A stretch of DNA of 64,000 nt from Clostridiaceae bacterium (GCA_018432235.1 JAHDLO010000015.1:453988-517987), one strand, 5' to 3'. Numbered from the stretch's first letter, positions 52,452 to 61,888 are shown. Notes: a model not told the origin generated them from the sequence alone. Program-made: numbers and translations.

Positions 52452-53366
52452 TTAAACAACTATCATCCCCAGCATTTTTCTTCCAATTGCCACCATCCTA
52501 TCATCTTTAAAGCTATAGCCAAAGTTGATATTGCATAGACCGGATTTAATACAAGCGAGTCTTATTTGCCCTTCCTTTTCCGTCAAAATGTCATATCCAT
52601 AACCCACGAAAAACGCCTTTTCTCCCTTTGGAAACTCTGGAAAATACCTGTCAAAAAGAATCGTGAAGCTATCGACAGCAAAACCCCACAGCATATTTTC
52701 GAAATCAATCATACCTAAAAAATCACCATTACTTTCATCGACAATCCAATTGTTTGGACTTGAATCCCAACTTGTTGGCCGAGGCATTTCATTCTTAAAA
52801 ATGCATGAATTATTTAATGCCCACTCGCCTAGAAGTAATTCTTTAGTATTATAGTATCCCTTTAGTTTACCATGGTTAAGGGCTTCTTTAATCGCCATTT
52901 CGTAATATTCAACAGGATCTTGACTATGATATATTTCAATGGGATTACCATCAATATCAGGTCTTCCAAAAAACTTGCCTTCAAAGCCATTATGTATAAG
53001 CTTTGTTAATTCACCAGCTTTATAAAATGCTTCTTCCTTTTGAACATCTGTTAATCCTCTGGCATCCATTAAGGTTACCCCACCGAGAGAGGATATTACT
53101 ATCGCATATATCCCATTATCATTTATAACGCCAACTAATTCTGGAGCAAAGGGTTTAATTGAGGTAATCCAATTTTTATATGCATAAACCTCTGGGTGCC
53201 AACGATTAACCCTAGAAAAGGACTTGACATAGAATTTTTTCATGCTGCACTTCGCTTGAATCTCCCATACGCCTGTTCTTTTGCTTCCCTCTCGATGATT
53301 TTTAATAATAGTAAAATCCCCCAGTAGCTCAAAAACTTTATGATGCAATTCCAACGGAGTTATCAC
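52452..53366 (-). CDS. aminoglycoside phosphotransferase-like kinase
   Basis: 304 residues of protein-kinase-like fold. The catalytic loop is PTSWDSSPNNWIVD (Asp and Asn kept, the usual HGD His changed to Trp/Ser) and the metal Asp is in GMIDFENM. Start GTG 53366 follows GGGGGTG. The substrate may be an antibiotic, choline or homoserine-like alcohol; the altered HxD motif makes activity uncertain. Confidence 0.8.
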   Translation of the reverse strand: MITPLELHHKVFELLGDFTIIKNHREGSKRTGVWEIQAKCSMKKFYVKSFSRVNRWHPEVYAYKNWITSIKPFAPELVGVINDNGIYAIVISSLGGVTLMDARGLTDVQKEEAFYKAGELTKLIHNGFEGKFFGRPDIDGNPIEIYHSQDPVEYYEMAIKEALNHGKLKGYYNTKELLLGEWALNNSCIFKNEMPRPTSWDSSPNNWIVDESNGDFLGMIDFENMLWGFAVDSFTILFDRYFPEFPKGEKAFFVGYGYDILTEKEGQIRLACIKSGLCNINFGYSFKDDRMVAIGRKMLGMIVV

Positions 53367-53518
53367 AATAACACCCCCAATATATTTCTATATAATGATT
53401 AACCAGTAATTCTAAAGCTAACAAATTGTACACCATTTAAATATAATGAACTGTACGCTTACTCATTCTATCAGTATTTCACACCATGAGCTTTTGCGTA
53501 TTCACCGGATAATGCTTC

Positions 53519-53926
53519 CTATAATTCCTTCTTAAAGATAATCTCTAGTCCTACTGCCTCCAGCAGAAGACAGCCTGCATCTTTATACCCTTGCCCTCTA
53601 TAGAAATGCTGCGCTGTCTCATTAGACAGAGATGAGGTCATAACAATTGAATAGCCTATAGCCTTCATTTCTCTTTCCCAGAACTCTGTAATTAAGCGTC
53701 CTAAGCCCTTACCCCGATAGTGTTCGTCAATCATCAATAGGTTCATAAAGGGAATATTGTCCCAAAAGAAGGAGAATCGAAGCCAGCCTAATATTTTTTC
53801 CCCTTGCTTGATTATTATTACTTCTTTATCATCTATTTTCTTCAGTAACATTGAACCAGATATATGTTTATCGTTAATTTCTAAATACTCAAAACAGGTG
53901 GTATCAGCATATTTTATTTCATACAT
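53519..53926 (-). CDS. GNAT family N-acetyltransferase
   Basis: 135 residues: motif A YRGKGLGRLITEFW, C-terminal TAQHFYRGQGY and LEIIFKKEL. AGGAGGG before ATG. In-frame with its TAG stop a further 15 codons read EALSGEYAKAHGVKY before TGA, which could be chance or an older longer C-terminus. Confidence 0.87.
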   Translation of the reverse strand: MYEIKYADTTCFEYLEINDKHISGSMLLKKIDDKEVIIIKQGEKILGWLRFSFFWDNIPFMNLLMIDEHYRGKGLGRLITEFWEREMKAIGYSIVMTSSLSNETAQHFYRGQGYKDAGCLLLEAVGLEIIFKKEL

Positions 53927-54071
53927 CTCTAACCCTCCTAATGCAATATAGTGCTACAATAGCTTTACCATACTTACCATACCTGGCAGATAACCTAGCT
54001 TTTGATTTAATTCCAGCATACCATGATTCTTGTAATGTGTTGTGGTATGTATTCATCGCCATCCGCTCATA

Positions 54072-54533
54072 TTATCTCTGTATAAGCTCAATGATATCCT
54101 TTAAGATTGGTATATCAGGGGGACTTATATGCTCAGGTAATTCATCTATACTGAAAAACCTAGCTTCTTTAACCTCGCTATTATTTGCATTCAATTGCGC
54201 TTCCGTCATGTAGCCTCTATATGTAAACAAATTAATTACGTTATATACTTCATCCCCATTAGGATACTTATAATAAAAATCCTTACCTGAATAGACCTTA
54301 AAGAAGCTAATAGTAAGAAGCTTCACACCAATCTCCTCAAAAACCTCTCGTTTAGCCGCCTCTTCAATGCTTTCACCCAGCTCCAGCATTCCGCCTATAA
54401 AGCCCCAGCAATCGTTATCCACTCGCCTATGAAGTAGGATTTCGTTTTGATGATTGATGATTGCTACGCCTGCACCACAGGCAATTAGAGGCCTTGAGCC
54501 CACAGTCTTTCTTAAGTCCATTAGATAATTCAT
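54072..54533 (-). CDS. Nudix hydrolase
   Basis: 153 residues with the Nudix box GMLELGESIEEAAKREVFEE... and IACGAGVAIINHQNEILLHRR upstream. Similar in layout to the Nudix protein at 49443, more so than the one at 49908. Its start ATG is 7 nt from GAGGAGG and its first base overlaps the stop of the GNAT gene upstream. Confidence 0.9.
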   Translation of the reverse strand: MNYLMDLRKTVGSRPLIACGAGVAIINHQNEILLHRRVDNDCWGFIGGMLELGESIEEAAKREVFEEIGVKLLTISFFKVYSGKDFYYKYPNGDEVYNVINLFTYRGYMTEAQLNANNSEVKEARFFSIDELPEHISPPDIPILKDIIELIQR

Positions 54534-55015
54534 TATATTCCTCCTCGTTTATTTATATATTTCGCCATAAATAGGCATGGGTTATTTTCGTCCCAAAGGG
54601 TTTTGAAAACCTCCAGAGGTCTAAATCCCATAGATAAATAAAAAAGCCTTGTTTTCTCGTAGCTTTTACTGACTCTTGATCCATCAAGGGTTTTAACGGT
54701 TAGAAACTCTATGCCATTATCGCTGCAATAGTCTACACATATGTTGATGAGCCTTTTTCCAATTCCCATACGATGATACTCCTGTAATACACCCATTACG
54801 TAAACTTCAGCAGTGTACTGATTATGATTCTTTACAGCAACAAAGCCTACGGGTTTTTCATTACTGTAGGCTGCATAAAAGGGCATTTCACGAGAAATCT
54901 CTATATATTCCTTTATTGATTCTTCAACACCGAACCAACTGGGCAATTGCCTCAATACACCTTCACATATAAGGGATTTCTGATCCTCGTCTCTTATATT
55001 TTCTATCATAATCAC
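54533..55015 (-). CDS. GNAT family N-acetyltransferase
   Basis: 160 residues: motif A YHRMGIGKRLINIC, TRLFYLSMGFRPLEVF and CLFMAKYI. GTG 55015 is 5 nt from GGAGGG; ATG 55009 is an alternative. Coupled to the Nudix gene (stop and start overlap). Confidence 0.87.
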   Translation of the reverse strand: MIMIENIRDEDQKSLICEGVLRQLPSWFGVEESIKEYIEISREMPFYAAYSNEKPVGFVAVKNHNQYTAEVYVMGVLQEYHRMGIGKRLINICVDYCSDNGIEFLTVKTLDGSRVSKSYEKTRLFYLSMGFRPLEVFKTLWDENNPCLFMAKYINKRGGI

Positions 55016-55060
55016 AAATTCCCTCCTCGAAAAGCATTTAATATAGAATCCAATTATTTC

Positions 55061-55699
55061 TTAAATAATATAGTCCAGTATTTTCATGAGATTATTAGTT
55101 TTAAGATAATAATCCGCTCTTCCTTCTAGCTTATAGCTATAATTAATAGCGATTGATCTGCCGCTATTTTCAAAAACTTTGATGTCTGATGCGCTATCCC
55201 CTATGGCTACAACCTCATTCATAGCGATAGCATTCACTTCACAATATTGCTTTAGGGATTCTAGTTTACCGCTGTCCCCAAGGTGGTTAAGGATGTTACC
55301 TGTGAATCGGCCGTTCTTTACCTCATAAGCACTCCCATAAACGTTATCGAATTTAAACTGCTTACCCAGTACCTCTGCAACCTGTATCGGGCCTGCCGTC
55401 ACCAAAATTGCTTGAAGACCGTTTATCTTTAATATCTTAAGAACTTCTTCAACATTGCGTATCAGTTCAATATGATTAGAGAATTCTTCTTCAATCCGGT
55501 TTACTTCTAACCCCTTAAATAATCTGGCCTTTATATAATCTGCCTCAATCCATGATATTTCGTCCTTATCCACTTTATCCTCAATATCTTTTACTTCCTT
55601 CCGCCTTCCCATTAGAGTACATAGATACTCTACGGAGTTGGTATTTGTAATTAAGGTTCCGTCCATATCAAAACAAACCAGCTTATATTTATGAAGCAT
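55061..55699 (-). CDS. HAD family hydrolase (phosphoserine-phosphatase-like)
   Basis: 212 residues. HAD motif I is VCFDMDGTLI, motif II ILVTAGPI (T in the usual S/T site), and motif IV VVAIGDSASDIKVF. The insertion after motif I (short helical cap) fits SerB-like subfamilies. AGGAGG before ATG. Confidence 0.87.
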   Translation of the reverse strand: MLHKYKLVCFDMDGTLITNTNSVEYLCTLMGRRKEVKDIEDKVDKDEISWIEADYIKARLFKGLEVNRIEEEFSNHIELIRNVEEVLKILKINGLQAILVTAGPIQVAEVLGKQFKFDNVYGSAYEVKNGRFTGNILNHLGDSGKLESLKQYCEVNAIAMNEVVAIGDSASDIKVFENSGRSIAINYSYKLEGRADYYLKTNNLMKILDYII

Positions 55700-55749
55700 A
55701 GTGACCTCCTATGTAAAAAAGGGTATATGATAGCTTAGCTAAAGCCCTG

Positions 55750-55977
55750 TTAAATGTCCTTCAGGTTGAAATAACTATAAATGCATTTTCTAAGCACAAT
55801 ATAATCCAGCTTAAGAATTTCTTCAAGGCAATAGCTTTTATTTAATTCCTCAACAATTTTCGTCCCATAGTAGTAGGCTAATCTATATTTTGTGAGATTT
55901 TCATCTTCTGGCCTCCATTGACGTATTATTGCTCTATTAAATAGTCTGATATCTTTTGAATGCTGATGTTTTCCCAT
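55750..55977 (-). CDS. possible small protein or gene remnant
   Basis: An open frame of 75 residues overlapping the end of the kinase gene by 52 bp. The sequence (ENLTKYRLAYYYGTKIVEELN; YCLEEILKLDYIVLRKCIY) looks coding, but neither its ATG at 55977 nor any inner start has a proper SD. It may be a C-terminal piece of a broken gene. Not recognised. Confidence 0.3.
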   Translation of the reverse strand: MGKHQHSKDIRLFNRAIIRQWRPEDENLTKYRLAYYYGTKIVEELNKSYCLEEILKLDYIVLRKCIYSYFNLKDI

Positions 55978-56507
55978 TTACTAGTATCTACTATTAAATA
56001 CTTACTGCCTATAGGTCTCTTTGCACCTTCTCTGGCCTTCATAAAGCCCACCAGTGTAGGCTTTGTTATTTGACTTGTCATATTAATCCGATTTAAAATT
56101 CTTTCTTCAATAAGCTTAAAATCCTCTACCTGGCATTCTATGAATTTATAATTTACAGAATAGGTTTGTGCTAAGCTCTGACCTCTTTGAATGATATTTT
56201 CATAATAGCAGGGTGTATCAATAATGACATTAAGGTCACAGCTTAAATAAAAATTTGCCAAGTCGTAAACTAATTGATATGATATGCTACTAGACTCCGC
56301 TACTGCAATATTATAATTCATTAATGAAGATTTAATGATGTCCCTGTCTATGATCACTGCCCCTAAGGTCTTTCCTATTAGTTTTGCCAATGTGGACTTA
56401 CCACTTCCAGGAAAGCCTGCCATTTGCAATAGAAACCGTGGACTATGGATTTGACTGCTATCGCTTAATTCTAAGTTTTGATTTAAGTCCTTTATTATAT
56501 GTGCCAC
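55926..56507 (-). CDS. P-loop kinase (ATP-dependent, Zeta/Tmk-like)
   Basis: 193 residues. Walker A is AGFPGSGKSTLAK; DRDIIKSSL carries an Asp in the substrate pocket; RILNRIN/TKPTLVGFMKAREGAKRP forms a lid and Arg-rich part. Typical of AAA_33 small-molecule kinases. Start GTG 56507 follows AGGTG. Confidence 0.8.
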   Translation of the reverse strand: MAHIIKDLNQNLELSDSSQIHSPRFLLQMAGFPGSGKSTLAKLIGKTLGAVIIDRDIIKSSLMNYNIAVAESSSISYQLVYDLANFYLSCDLNVIIDTPCYYENIIQRGQSLAQTYSVNYKFIECQVEDFKLIEERILNRINMTSQITKPTLVGFMKAREGAKRPIGSKYLIVDTSKWENISIQKISDYLIEQ

Positions 56508-56534
56508 TACTACACCTACCCCTCTTAAAATTTG

Positions 56535-57032
56535 CTACAAGTAAAGCTCATAGGAGGAGGCCCTATCATTTTCTGCTACCTTTACAAACCCAAAGGCTGT
56601 AAATAGCCTCTTTGATCGTTCATTATAGTTATAAATCTCTGGTACGTATATTCTCATTATGCCAATTTCACGTGCCCGCTCCACAAGCTTCCCTATCACT
56701 AACGTACCTATGCCTTTTCCCCAATAACGTTTGTCTCCTATTACTATTGGAAAATTCTCTTCAGAAAGAGTGACATCACCAATAGCATGCCATACATTGT
56801 CCGCCATCACCTCGATGAAATATAGCTCTCCTGCTTTACTCAAATAGCTATACATCCTAGTTATATCCGATTGCATATAGGTTTCATCTGTTTTTCCCTC
56901 GGAATAATACATTATGTCTCTATCGCCATACCATTCGATTCCTTTATTCCATTCTGTTTCATTAGGTTTTTTTAGTCTAATATCATCTGTAAGGATAATT
57001 AACTCAGGTTGAGGCATATTTTTGATAGGCAT
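56535..57032 (-). CDS. GNAT family N-acetyltransferase
   Basis: 165 residues: RLKKPNETEWNKGIEWYGDRD, motif A YWGKGIGTLVIGKL, C-terminal NERSKRLFTAFGF. Resembles RimJ-like proteins. AAAAGGGGG before ATG. Confidence 0.86.
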   Translation of the reverse strand: MPIKNMPQPELIILTDDIRLKKPNETEWNKGIEWYGDRDIMYYSEGKTDETYMQSDITRMYSYLSKAGELYFIEVMADNVWHAIGDVTLSEENFPIVIGDKRYWGKGIGTLVIGKLVERAREIGIMRIYVPEIYNYNERSKRLFTAFGFVKVAENDRASSYELYL

Positions 57033-57095
57033 TTTGTCCCCCTTTTGGTTAGCATATTAGATCAATTAAATACTATCTTAAAGAAATAAGCTATA

Positions 57096-57296
57096 TTAAA
57101 TATCTCTTGACTTATCAATCCGACGAGATAAATCATCTAATTTTCTTTCAATTTCAAGAATTTTTTCATCATTGCGCATGATGCGTCTTGGCGTTTTCAC
57201 TAAAATGTTATATACCAGACAAACAACACCTACTAAAACCAGTAAATTTATTACTTGAAATATGAAGGTCCAGCCAATCTCTACACCGAAATTCAT
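57096..57296 (-). CDS. small single-pass membrane protein with coiled-coil tail
   Basis: 66 residues: one helix (FIFQVINLLVLVGVVCLVYNIL, given in part) and a C-terminal heptad-like tail (KILEIERKLDDLSRRIDK). AGGAGG before ATG. Similar in layout to 29585-29740. DUF4083-like, by general form only. Confidence 0.65.
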   Translation of the reverse strand: MNFGVEIGWTFIFQVINLLVLVGVVCLVYNILVKTPRRIMRNDEKILEIERKLDDLSRRIDKSRDI

Positions 57297-57356
57297 TATG
57301 AATCCTCCTCCTATAATTCTATAATGCTATTTAGAAAAAAACATTAGCAATTTGAA

Positions 57357-57815
57357 TCATTCTGATAATATATCCCCGCTCTTCTCAAAAGGAACCTCCG
57401 ACTTATTCACTATAGCAAAGCCTTTTATTTTGAGCTGAGGTTTATTAAAATCCAACAAACTTGAATCACCAAAGACCTCTTTTACTGGGGCATAAAAGCT
57501 AAAGCTAACCTTTTCACCTTTTTTCAAATTTATCTTGAAATTTGATTCTGCTCTTCCTTGCAGCGTAAATGGGTTTGATTTTGTACCGTTCGCAATTAGT
57601 ACTGGATAGTATAATTCTAAACTAAGATGGCTTAGTTCTATATAACCTTCATTAATTACCTCAAATATATATGTTTGATCCTCGTCTCTTATTTTACTTG
57701 AAAGCATGCTTATTTTAATATCATTATCATTGAATTCTTCATTCACTGAAGGCGAACAACCGATGAGCAGCATCAATGTTGATACTATTAATATATAAAT
57801 AATTAACCTTTTCAT
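57357..57815 (-). CDS. putative lipoprotein
   Basis: 152 residues. Signal peptide with lipobox LLIGC (about 20), then a beta-sandwich-like domain (TYIFEVINEGYIELSHLSLELYY). No named family. AAAGGAG before ATG. Exposed on the outer face of the membrane. Confidence 0.75.
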   Translation of the reverse strand: MKRLIIYILIVSTLMLLIGCSPSVNEEFNDNDIKISMLSSKIRDEDQTYIFEVINEGYIELSHLSLELYYPVLIANGTKSNPFTLQGRAESNFKINLKKGEKVSFSFYAPVKEVFGDSSLLDFNKPQLKIKGFAIVNKSEVPFEKSGDILSE

Positions 57816-57874
57816 TCTTTCTCCTTTACCAAAATGTATTTAGATACATTGTGCTAGGTCCTTCACTTTTGATT

Positions 57875-58354
57875 TTAGATTTCTATATATTCCATATAGT
57901 AAAATACATCTTCACCAAATATCGTAGCCTTTTTATAGCTATCAATTATCCTAAAACCAACACTCTCATAGCATTTTATAGCTCGTTCATTAAAGTGTCT
58001 CACCTCTAGTGCAAGCTTGTATTCGGGGTGTCGCCGCTTTGCCTCTTCTATTAAAAGCTTGATTATATCCTTGCCTATGCCTTTTCCACAGTCATTCGGA
58101 TTTAGACCAATGCCTAGCATGATAGTGTCATTATTTAAAGAAAGACGCCCATAGGCGATAAGCTTTTCGCCAGCTATAATTGCTAGAAATTCTGATTCTC
58201 TCTTTTCCTTTCTTGATAGGTCCCATCCCTTTTCAACTACAGTACTCCATTCTGAGAAATTATAAACAGAATATTTCCCCTCATATCTCCAATTGCATAT
58301 TTCTTCAGCTTGCTTTTCTGATAGGATTTCAAGCGTGTAGCCCACCTCATCCAT
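57875..58354 (-). CDS. GNAT family N-acetyltransferase
   Basis: Up to 159 residues: LSEKQAEEICNWRYEGKYSVYNF opening as in RimI-like YncA relatives; motif A DCGKGIGKDIIKLL; NERAIKCYESVGFRI. The SD AAAGGG touches ATG 58354; a GTG nine bases inside is possible. 11 bp after the gene upstream. Confidence 0.84.
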   Translation of the reverse strand: MDEVGYTLEILSEKQAEEICNWRYEGKYSVYNFSEWSTVVEKGWDLSRKEKRESEFLAIIAGEKLIAYGRLSLNNDTIMLGIGLNPNDCGKGIGKDIIKLLIEEAKRRHPEYKLALEVRHFNERAIKCYESVGFRIIDSYKKATIFGEDVFYYMEYIEI

Positions 58355-58365
58355 CCCTTTCTCTT

Positions 58366-58806
58366 TTAAGTATCTATCCTGACCAACTCATTAATCAGCT
58401 TGTCCCTATAGACTAAATCCTGCCGAGCCTTAAATCCTCTTTTTTCCCAAAAGGAATTCCCTAAATCATTTTTTTCAAAAACTACTAATACTACTTTATT
58501 TATTCCTTCGTCCTTTAATGCCTTCAGTGCAGTATCAACTAGTGCTGTAGCAACCCCTGTTTTACGTTCTGATACAGCAACTGCAGTATGGTGAATATAG
58601 CCTCGTCGCCCATCATTTCCACATAATATAACTCCGATAATTGCTTTATCCTTTTCTGCAACAAAGCAGGTATTTGGATTACGACGTAAATATTTCTCAA
58701 TGCCTTCTCTTGAATCGTCTAGGTTATTCAAGCCCATGCCTGGTGTGCTGATCCAAAGGTTGTATACAGCATCATAGTCTTCAATTGTCATTTGTCTTAT
58801 AATCAT
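58366..58806 (-). CDS. GNAT family N-acetyltransferase
   Basis: 146 residues: IIRQMTIEDYDAVYNLW, motif A ERKTGVATALVDTAL (Ala in place of the last Gly), LGNSFWEKRGFKAR. AAAGGAG before ATG. 11 bp upstream of the next GNAT gene. Confidence 0.87.
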   Translation of the reverse strand: MIIRQMTIEDYDAVYNLWISTPGMGLNNLDDSREGIEKYLRRNPNTCFVAEKDKAIIGVILCGNDGRRGYIHHTAVAVSERKTGVATALVDTALKALKDEGINKVVLVVFEKNDLGNSFWEKRGFKARQDLVYRDKLINELVRIDT

Positions 58807-58883
58807 TTAGCATCTCCTTTAAAATGACATTATGTGTAGTATTCGCGTGATGTTTTATGTGTATTTTAAACGCTGTGGCTTGC

Positions 58884-59678
58884 TTAATCAAAATTCAAAT
58901 TAAACAGCTCAATTGCATTTTTATAAAAAATTCTTTCCTTAGTTTCTTCATCCACTCTTAAGCTCTCAACTAACGATATATGCCTAGAAATATCACACAT
59001 ACTGTAATCGCTGCCGAATAGAAGCTTATTTGGGTTAATTGCAATGGTCTTTTCTAATATAAATTTGATTCTTTCCTTGCCAGTTTCTGTCTCCACCTCT
59101 TCATCTGCAAGAGCTGAGGTATCAAAATAAATGTTATCGAAGTTTTTAGTCATTTCATAGCAGTATTCAATCTCAGGCCAAAAGTAATGGGATATAACAA
59201 TTTTTAAATTTGTGTATTTCTTTGCGATATTCACAATATATTTGGGGTCATTAAATTTGGCTACATAGGGATTGCCACTATTCCAACCAGTGTGTATCAC
59301 TAGAGGAGCATTGTATCTAACACACATTTGAAATACTCTCGTTAGTCTTTTGTCATCTGGATAGTGAGGATCATGGCCTGGGTAAATCTTTATAGCTTTA
59401 ATTTCTTTGTTTTTTAAGTGTTTATCAAGTTTGAGGTATATATCATTGCTGTCTTCTAGAATATTTAAGGTTCCCATTACAAAAATCTGAGGCTCATGAC
59501 GAAATAATGCTAACACATCGTCTAAATCGCCAATAACAGAACCTGTAGTGTGGTCTGGAATGATAATTGCGTAGTCAATACTATTTCTTTTCAGATCATC
59601 CATAAATACTGCTTTTTTCTGTTCTAATGAATCTAATACTTCATTAAATGGAAGATGTAAGTGACAATCTATTTTCAT
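58884..59678 (-). CDS. amidohydrolase family protein (metal-dependent TIM barrel)
   Basis: 264 residues. Metal-binding motifs are DCHLHLP (HxH), VIHTGW, ISHYFW and LFGSDYS (Asp). Of the Amidohydro_2 type, whose members include decarboxylases and hydrolases. AAGGGG before ATG. 26 bp upstream of an unrelated HAD gene. Confidence 0.85.
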   Translation of the reverse strand: MKIDCHLHLPFNEVLDSLEQKKAVFMDDLKRNSIDYAIIIPDHTTGSVIGDLDDVLALFRHEPQIFVMGTLNILEDSNDIYLKLDKHLKNKEIKAIKIYPGHDPHYPDDKRLTRVFQMCVRYNAPLVIHTGWNSGNPYVAKFNDPKYIVNIAKKYTNLKIVISHYFWPEIEYCYEMTKNFDNIYFDTSALADEEVETETGKERIKFILEKTIAINPNKLLFGSDYSMCDISRHISLVESLRVDEETKERIFYKNAIELFNLNFD

Positions 59679-59704
59679 AAGTCAGTCCCCTTATAAATGG
59701 CTTT

Positions 59705-60331
59705 TTATCCTAGAATCCCTAGCAACTCCTCAAGACAATCTATTTTAAAATCATATTCCTTAACCTCCCCAAACCCATAGGCTGCATAGACAAAGGGAAT
59801 TCTAGCATGTTTGGCAGCAGCTAAATCACCTGTAGTGTCGCCAACATATATGGGAGATTTAAGGTTATTTCTTTCAATGATAAGCTTTATATTTTCCCCT
59901 TTACTTAATCCGGTTCTTTCTGCATTTTCAAAGTCTTGAAAGTATTTGCCGTAACCATGAAAATCAAAAAAAGCTTCTATATATCCGCATTGGCAATTGC
60001 TTACTATGAATAGCTTATAATTTTTACTTAATTTAGAAAGTGTCTTCTCCAGTCCATCATAGAGAATGGTATGCTGCTTTTGTAGAAGCTCGCACTCCTC
60101 CTTGAGGCAATGACTGGCTATTTTTAGTCTTGTTTCCACATCTAAATATGGAAACAGCTTTAGAGATAAATCTTTTAATGCTAACCCCATAACCCCCTCG
60201 ATATCCGCTATCGTCAAAGGCTTTTCAACCTCACTGAATCTACTGATAGTTTTATTCCAGGTTTCTAATATACCATTAGTTGCATTCCATAGGGTACCGT
60301 CTAAATCGAATATGATACTGTCAAACTGCAT
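59705..60331 (-). CDS. HAD family hydrolase (phosphoglycolate-phosphatase-like)
   Basis: 208 residues: motif I IFDLDGTLW, a helical cap, motif II IVSNCQ, motif III Lys in RTGLSKGENI, motif IV YVGDTTGDLAAAK. AAGAG-type SD GGAGGGAAG before ATG. Likely a general sugar or nucleotide phosphatase. Confidence 0.88.
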   Translation of the reverse strand: MQFDSIIFDLDGTLWNATNGILETWNKTISRFSEVEKPLTIADIEGVMGLALKDLSLKLFPYLDVETRLKIASHCLKEECELLQKQHTILYDGLEKTLSKLSKNYKLFIVSNCQCGYIEAFFDFHGYGKYFQDFENAERTGLSKGENIKLIIERNNLKSPIYVGDTTGDLAAAKHARIPFVYAAYGFGEVKEYDFKIDCLEELLGILG

Positions 60332-60363
60332 TCTCTTCCCTCCAAACTGTAAAATTCAATGGT

Positions 60364-61053
60364 CTAATGCTCCTTACGGTAATATATTCTGCCGAAAAAT
60401 CCATCGACGTGTTCAAAATTATTTGTGACCTCATTGTTATATAAAAACTGAACACCGTCTATCCATTCTTTAGTATATTCCTTCTGAAGAAAAGTATTAA
60501 CCAGCATCGCTGTAGTTGCACTACCACCAGTGCTGCCTTGTAGATAGTTGCCAGCCCAAGTCCTCCTATAGCCTGCTTCGAATACATCTACTTTATCAAC
60601 AAGATTTATTACAGCAATTCTATTGCCATTTACATTTTCGATTCTTAAAATTTCAATAGGCAAGGAATCACAGGAATATCTAGATAATTTTGTTGCAAGC
60701 ATTTCAAGCTTTTCTTTGAGTAGTATATCACTTTGAACCAGCACATAATATTGTACAATAATCTCATAGGTATCTACATCCATTTGATATATTGGCAGCA
60801 TTATTTGAGCATTTTTATCGAATTCATCTGAAAGAATTAAGACCTGCTCAGCAACCAATGCTTTCAATATGCTTGTTCTGTTTTCAAGATATGAAACTCT
60901 AGTAGATAGGTTTTCGATTTCTTTTAAAATCATCAAATTTTCATCAATAGTAACTGGACTATCGACTTCTCTATCTGGGCTTTTTCTAATGCAACCGATT
61001 ATTAATAGCATAAATACTAAAAAGAGTAGGGTAGTATATTTTATTTTTTTCAT
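60364..61053 (-). CDS. lipoprotein with GerMN-like domain
   Basis: 229 residues. Signal peptide with lipobox LIIGC (about 21). The C-terminal third (AVINLVDKVDVF, then GSTGGSATTAMLVNTFLQKE, then WIDGVQFLYNNE) fits the GerMN (sporulation/germination) domain pattern. AAGGGGAG before ATG. Function inferred only. Confidence 0.72.
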   Translation of the reverse strand: MKKIKYTTLLFLVFMLLIIGCIRKSPDREVDSPVTIDENLMILKEIENLSTRVSYLENRTSILKALVAEQVLILSDEFDKNAQIMLPIYQMDVDTYEIIVQYYVLVQSDILLKEKLEMLATKLSRYSCDSLPIEILRIENVNGNRIAVINLVDKVDVFEAGYRRTWAGNYLQGSTGGSATTAMLVNTFLQKEYTKEWIDGVQFLYNNEVTNNFEHVDGFFGRIYYRKEH

Positions 61054-61110
61054 AATAGCTCCCCTTATTTTAAGATTTGTACTATTTTATGTTTTGCTTT
61101 AAGTTTTGAA

Positions 61111-61860
61111 TCAACTTATATAATCCCTTATATCAATAACCCCACCCTGAGGGTATTCATCAGACTCCAGCAGTGTTACAAGCTTTTCTGCAACGAAATC
61201 TGGTGACAATAATCTGCCCTTTTCTTTCATTTCAATAAAGCGATCTACAGACTGAAAATTATCCTTTTCAGACATTCTTATTTGAGCCTGCATATCAGTA
61301 TCCATTACGGAGGGGGCTATTGAAAATATACGAGTAGGATTATTGTGCTGCTCCTGCTCAAGGCCGACACATCTGGTGAATAAATCCAGTCCTGCCTTTG
61401 AGGTACAATAATTTGACCAACCGTGATACGGATTTTTTCCAGCTCCTGAGGAAATATTTACAATCCGCTTGTGCCCACCAAAGTTTTGTGTATGCCTTAC
61501 AAAAGCAGACGACAGTAACATAGGAGCTAATAGATTTAGATGTATATTACTGATTATCTCTACATCTTTACAGCTCTCAATCGGAGCCATAGGCGATAGG
61601 GTTCCTGCATTATTTATTAAGGTTATAGCTCTAATCTCTGACATATTGATTTCATCAAATATTGAGTTCATGAGCTTATCTATTTCATATACCTTGGAAA
61701 GATCAAACTCAATAAAGGTTGCTTTTGAATTTCCTTCCTTCGCTAAATCTGTATTTGTGCTGCGGGAAATACAGAATAAATGATTATTGTCCAAAAGTAG
61801 CCTCTTAGTTAATGCAAGGCCTAATCCCTTAGATGTGCCGGTTATAATATATACATTCAT
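61111..61860 (-). CDS. short-chain dehydrogenase, benzil reductase (YueD) type
   Basis: 249 residues. NADP-binding TGTSKGLG near the N-terminus, NNAGTLSP, and the catalytic Ser-Tyr-Lys in ISSGAGKNPYHGWSNYCTSKAG. YueD-type enzymes reduce benzil to (S)-benzoin in vitro; physiological substrate unknown. GGAGG before ATG. Confidence 0.87.
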   Translation of the reverse strand: MNVYIITGTSKGLGLALTKRLLLDNNHLFCISRSTNTDLAKEGNSKATFIEFDLSKVYEIDKLMNSIFDEINMSEIRAITLINNAGTLSPMAPIESCKDVEIISNIHLNLLAPMLLSSAFVRHTQNFGGHKRIVNISSGAGKNPYHGWSNYCTSKAGLDLFTRCVGLEQEQHNNPTRIFSIAPSVMDTDMQAQIRMSEKDNFQSVDRFIEMKEKGRLLSPDFVAEKLVTLLESDEYPQGGVIDIRDYIS

Positions 61861-61888
61861 ATGATTTTATCCTCCATGCTTGTTATAA

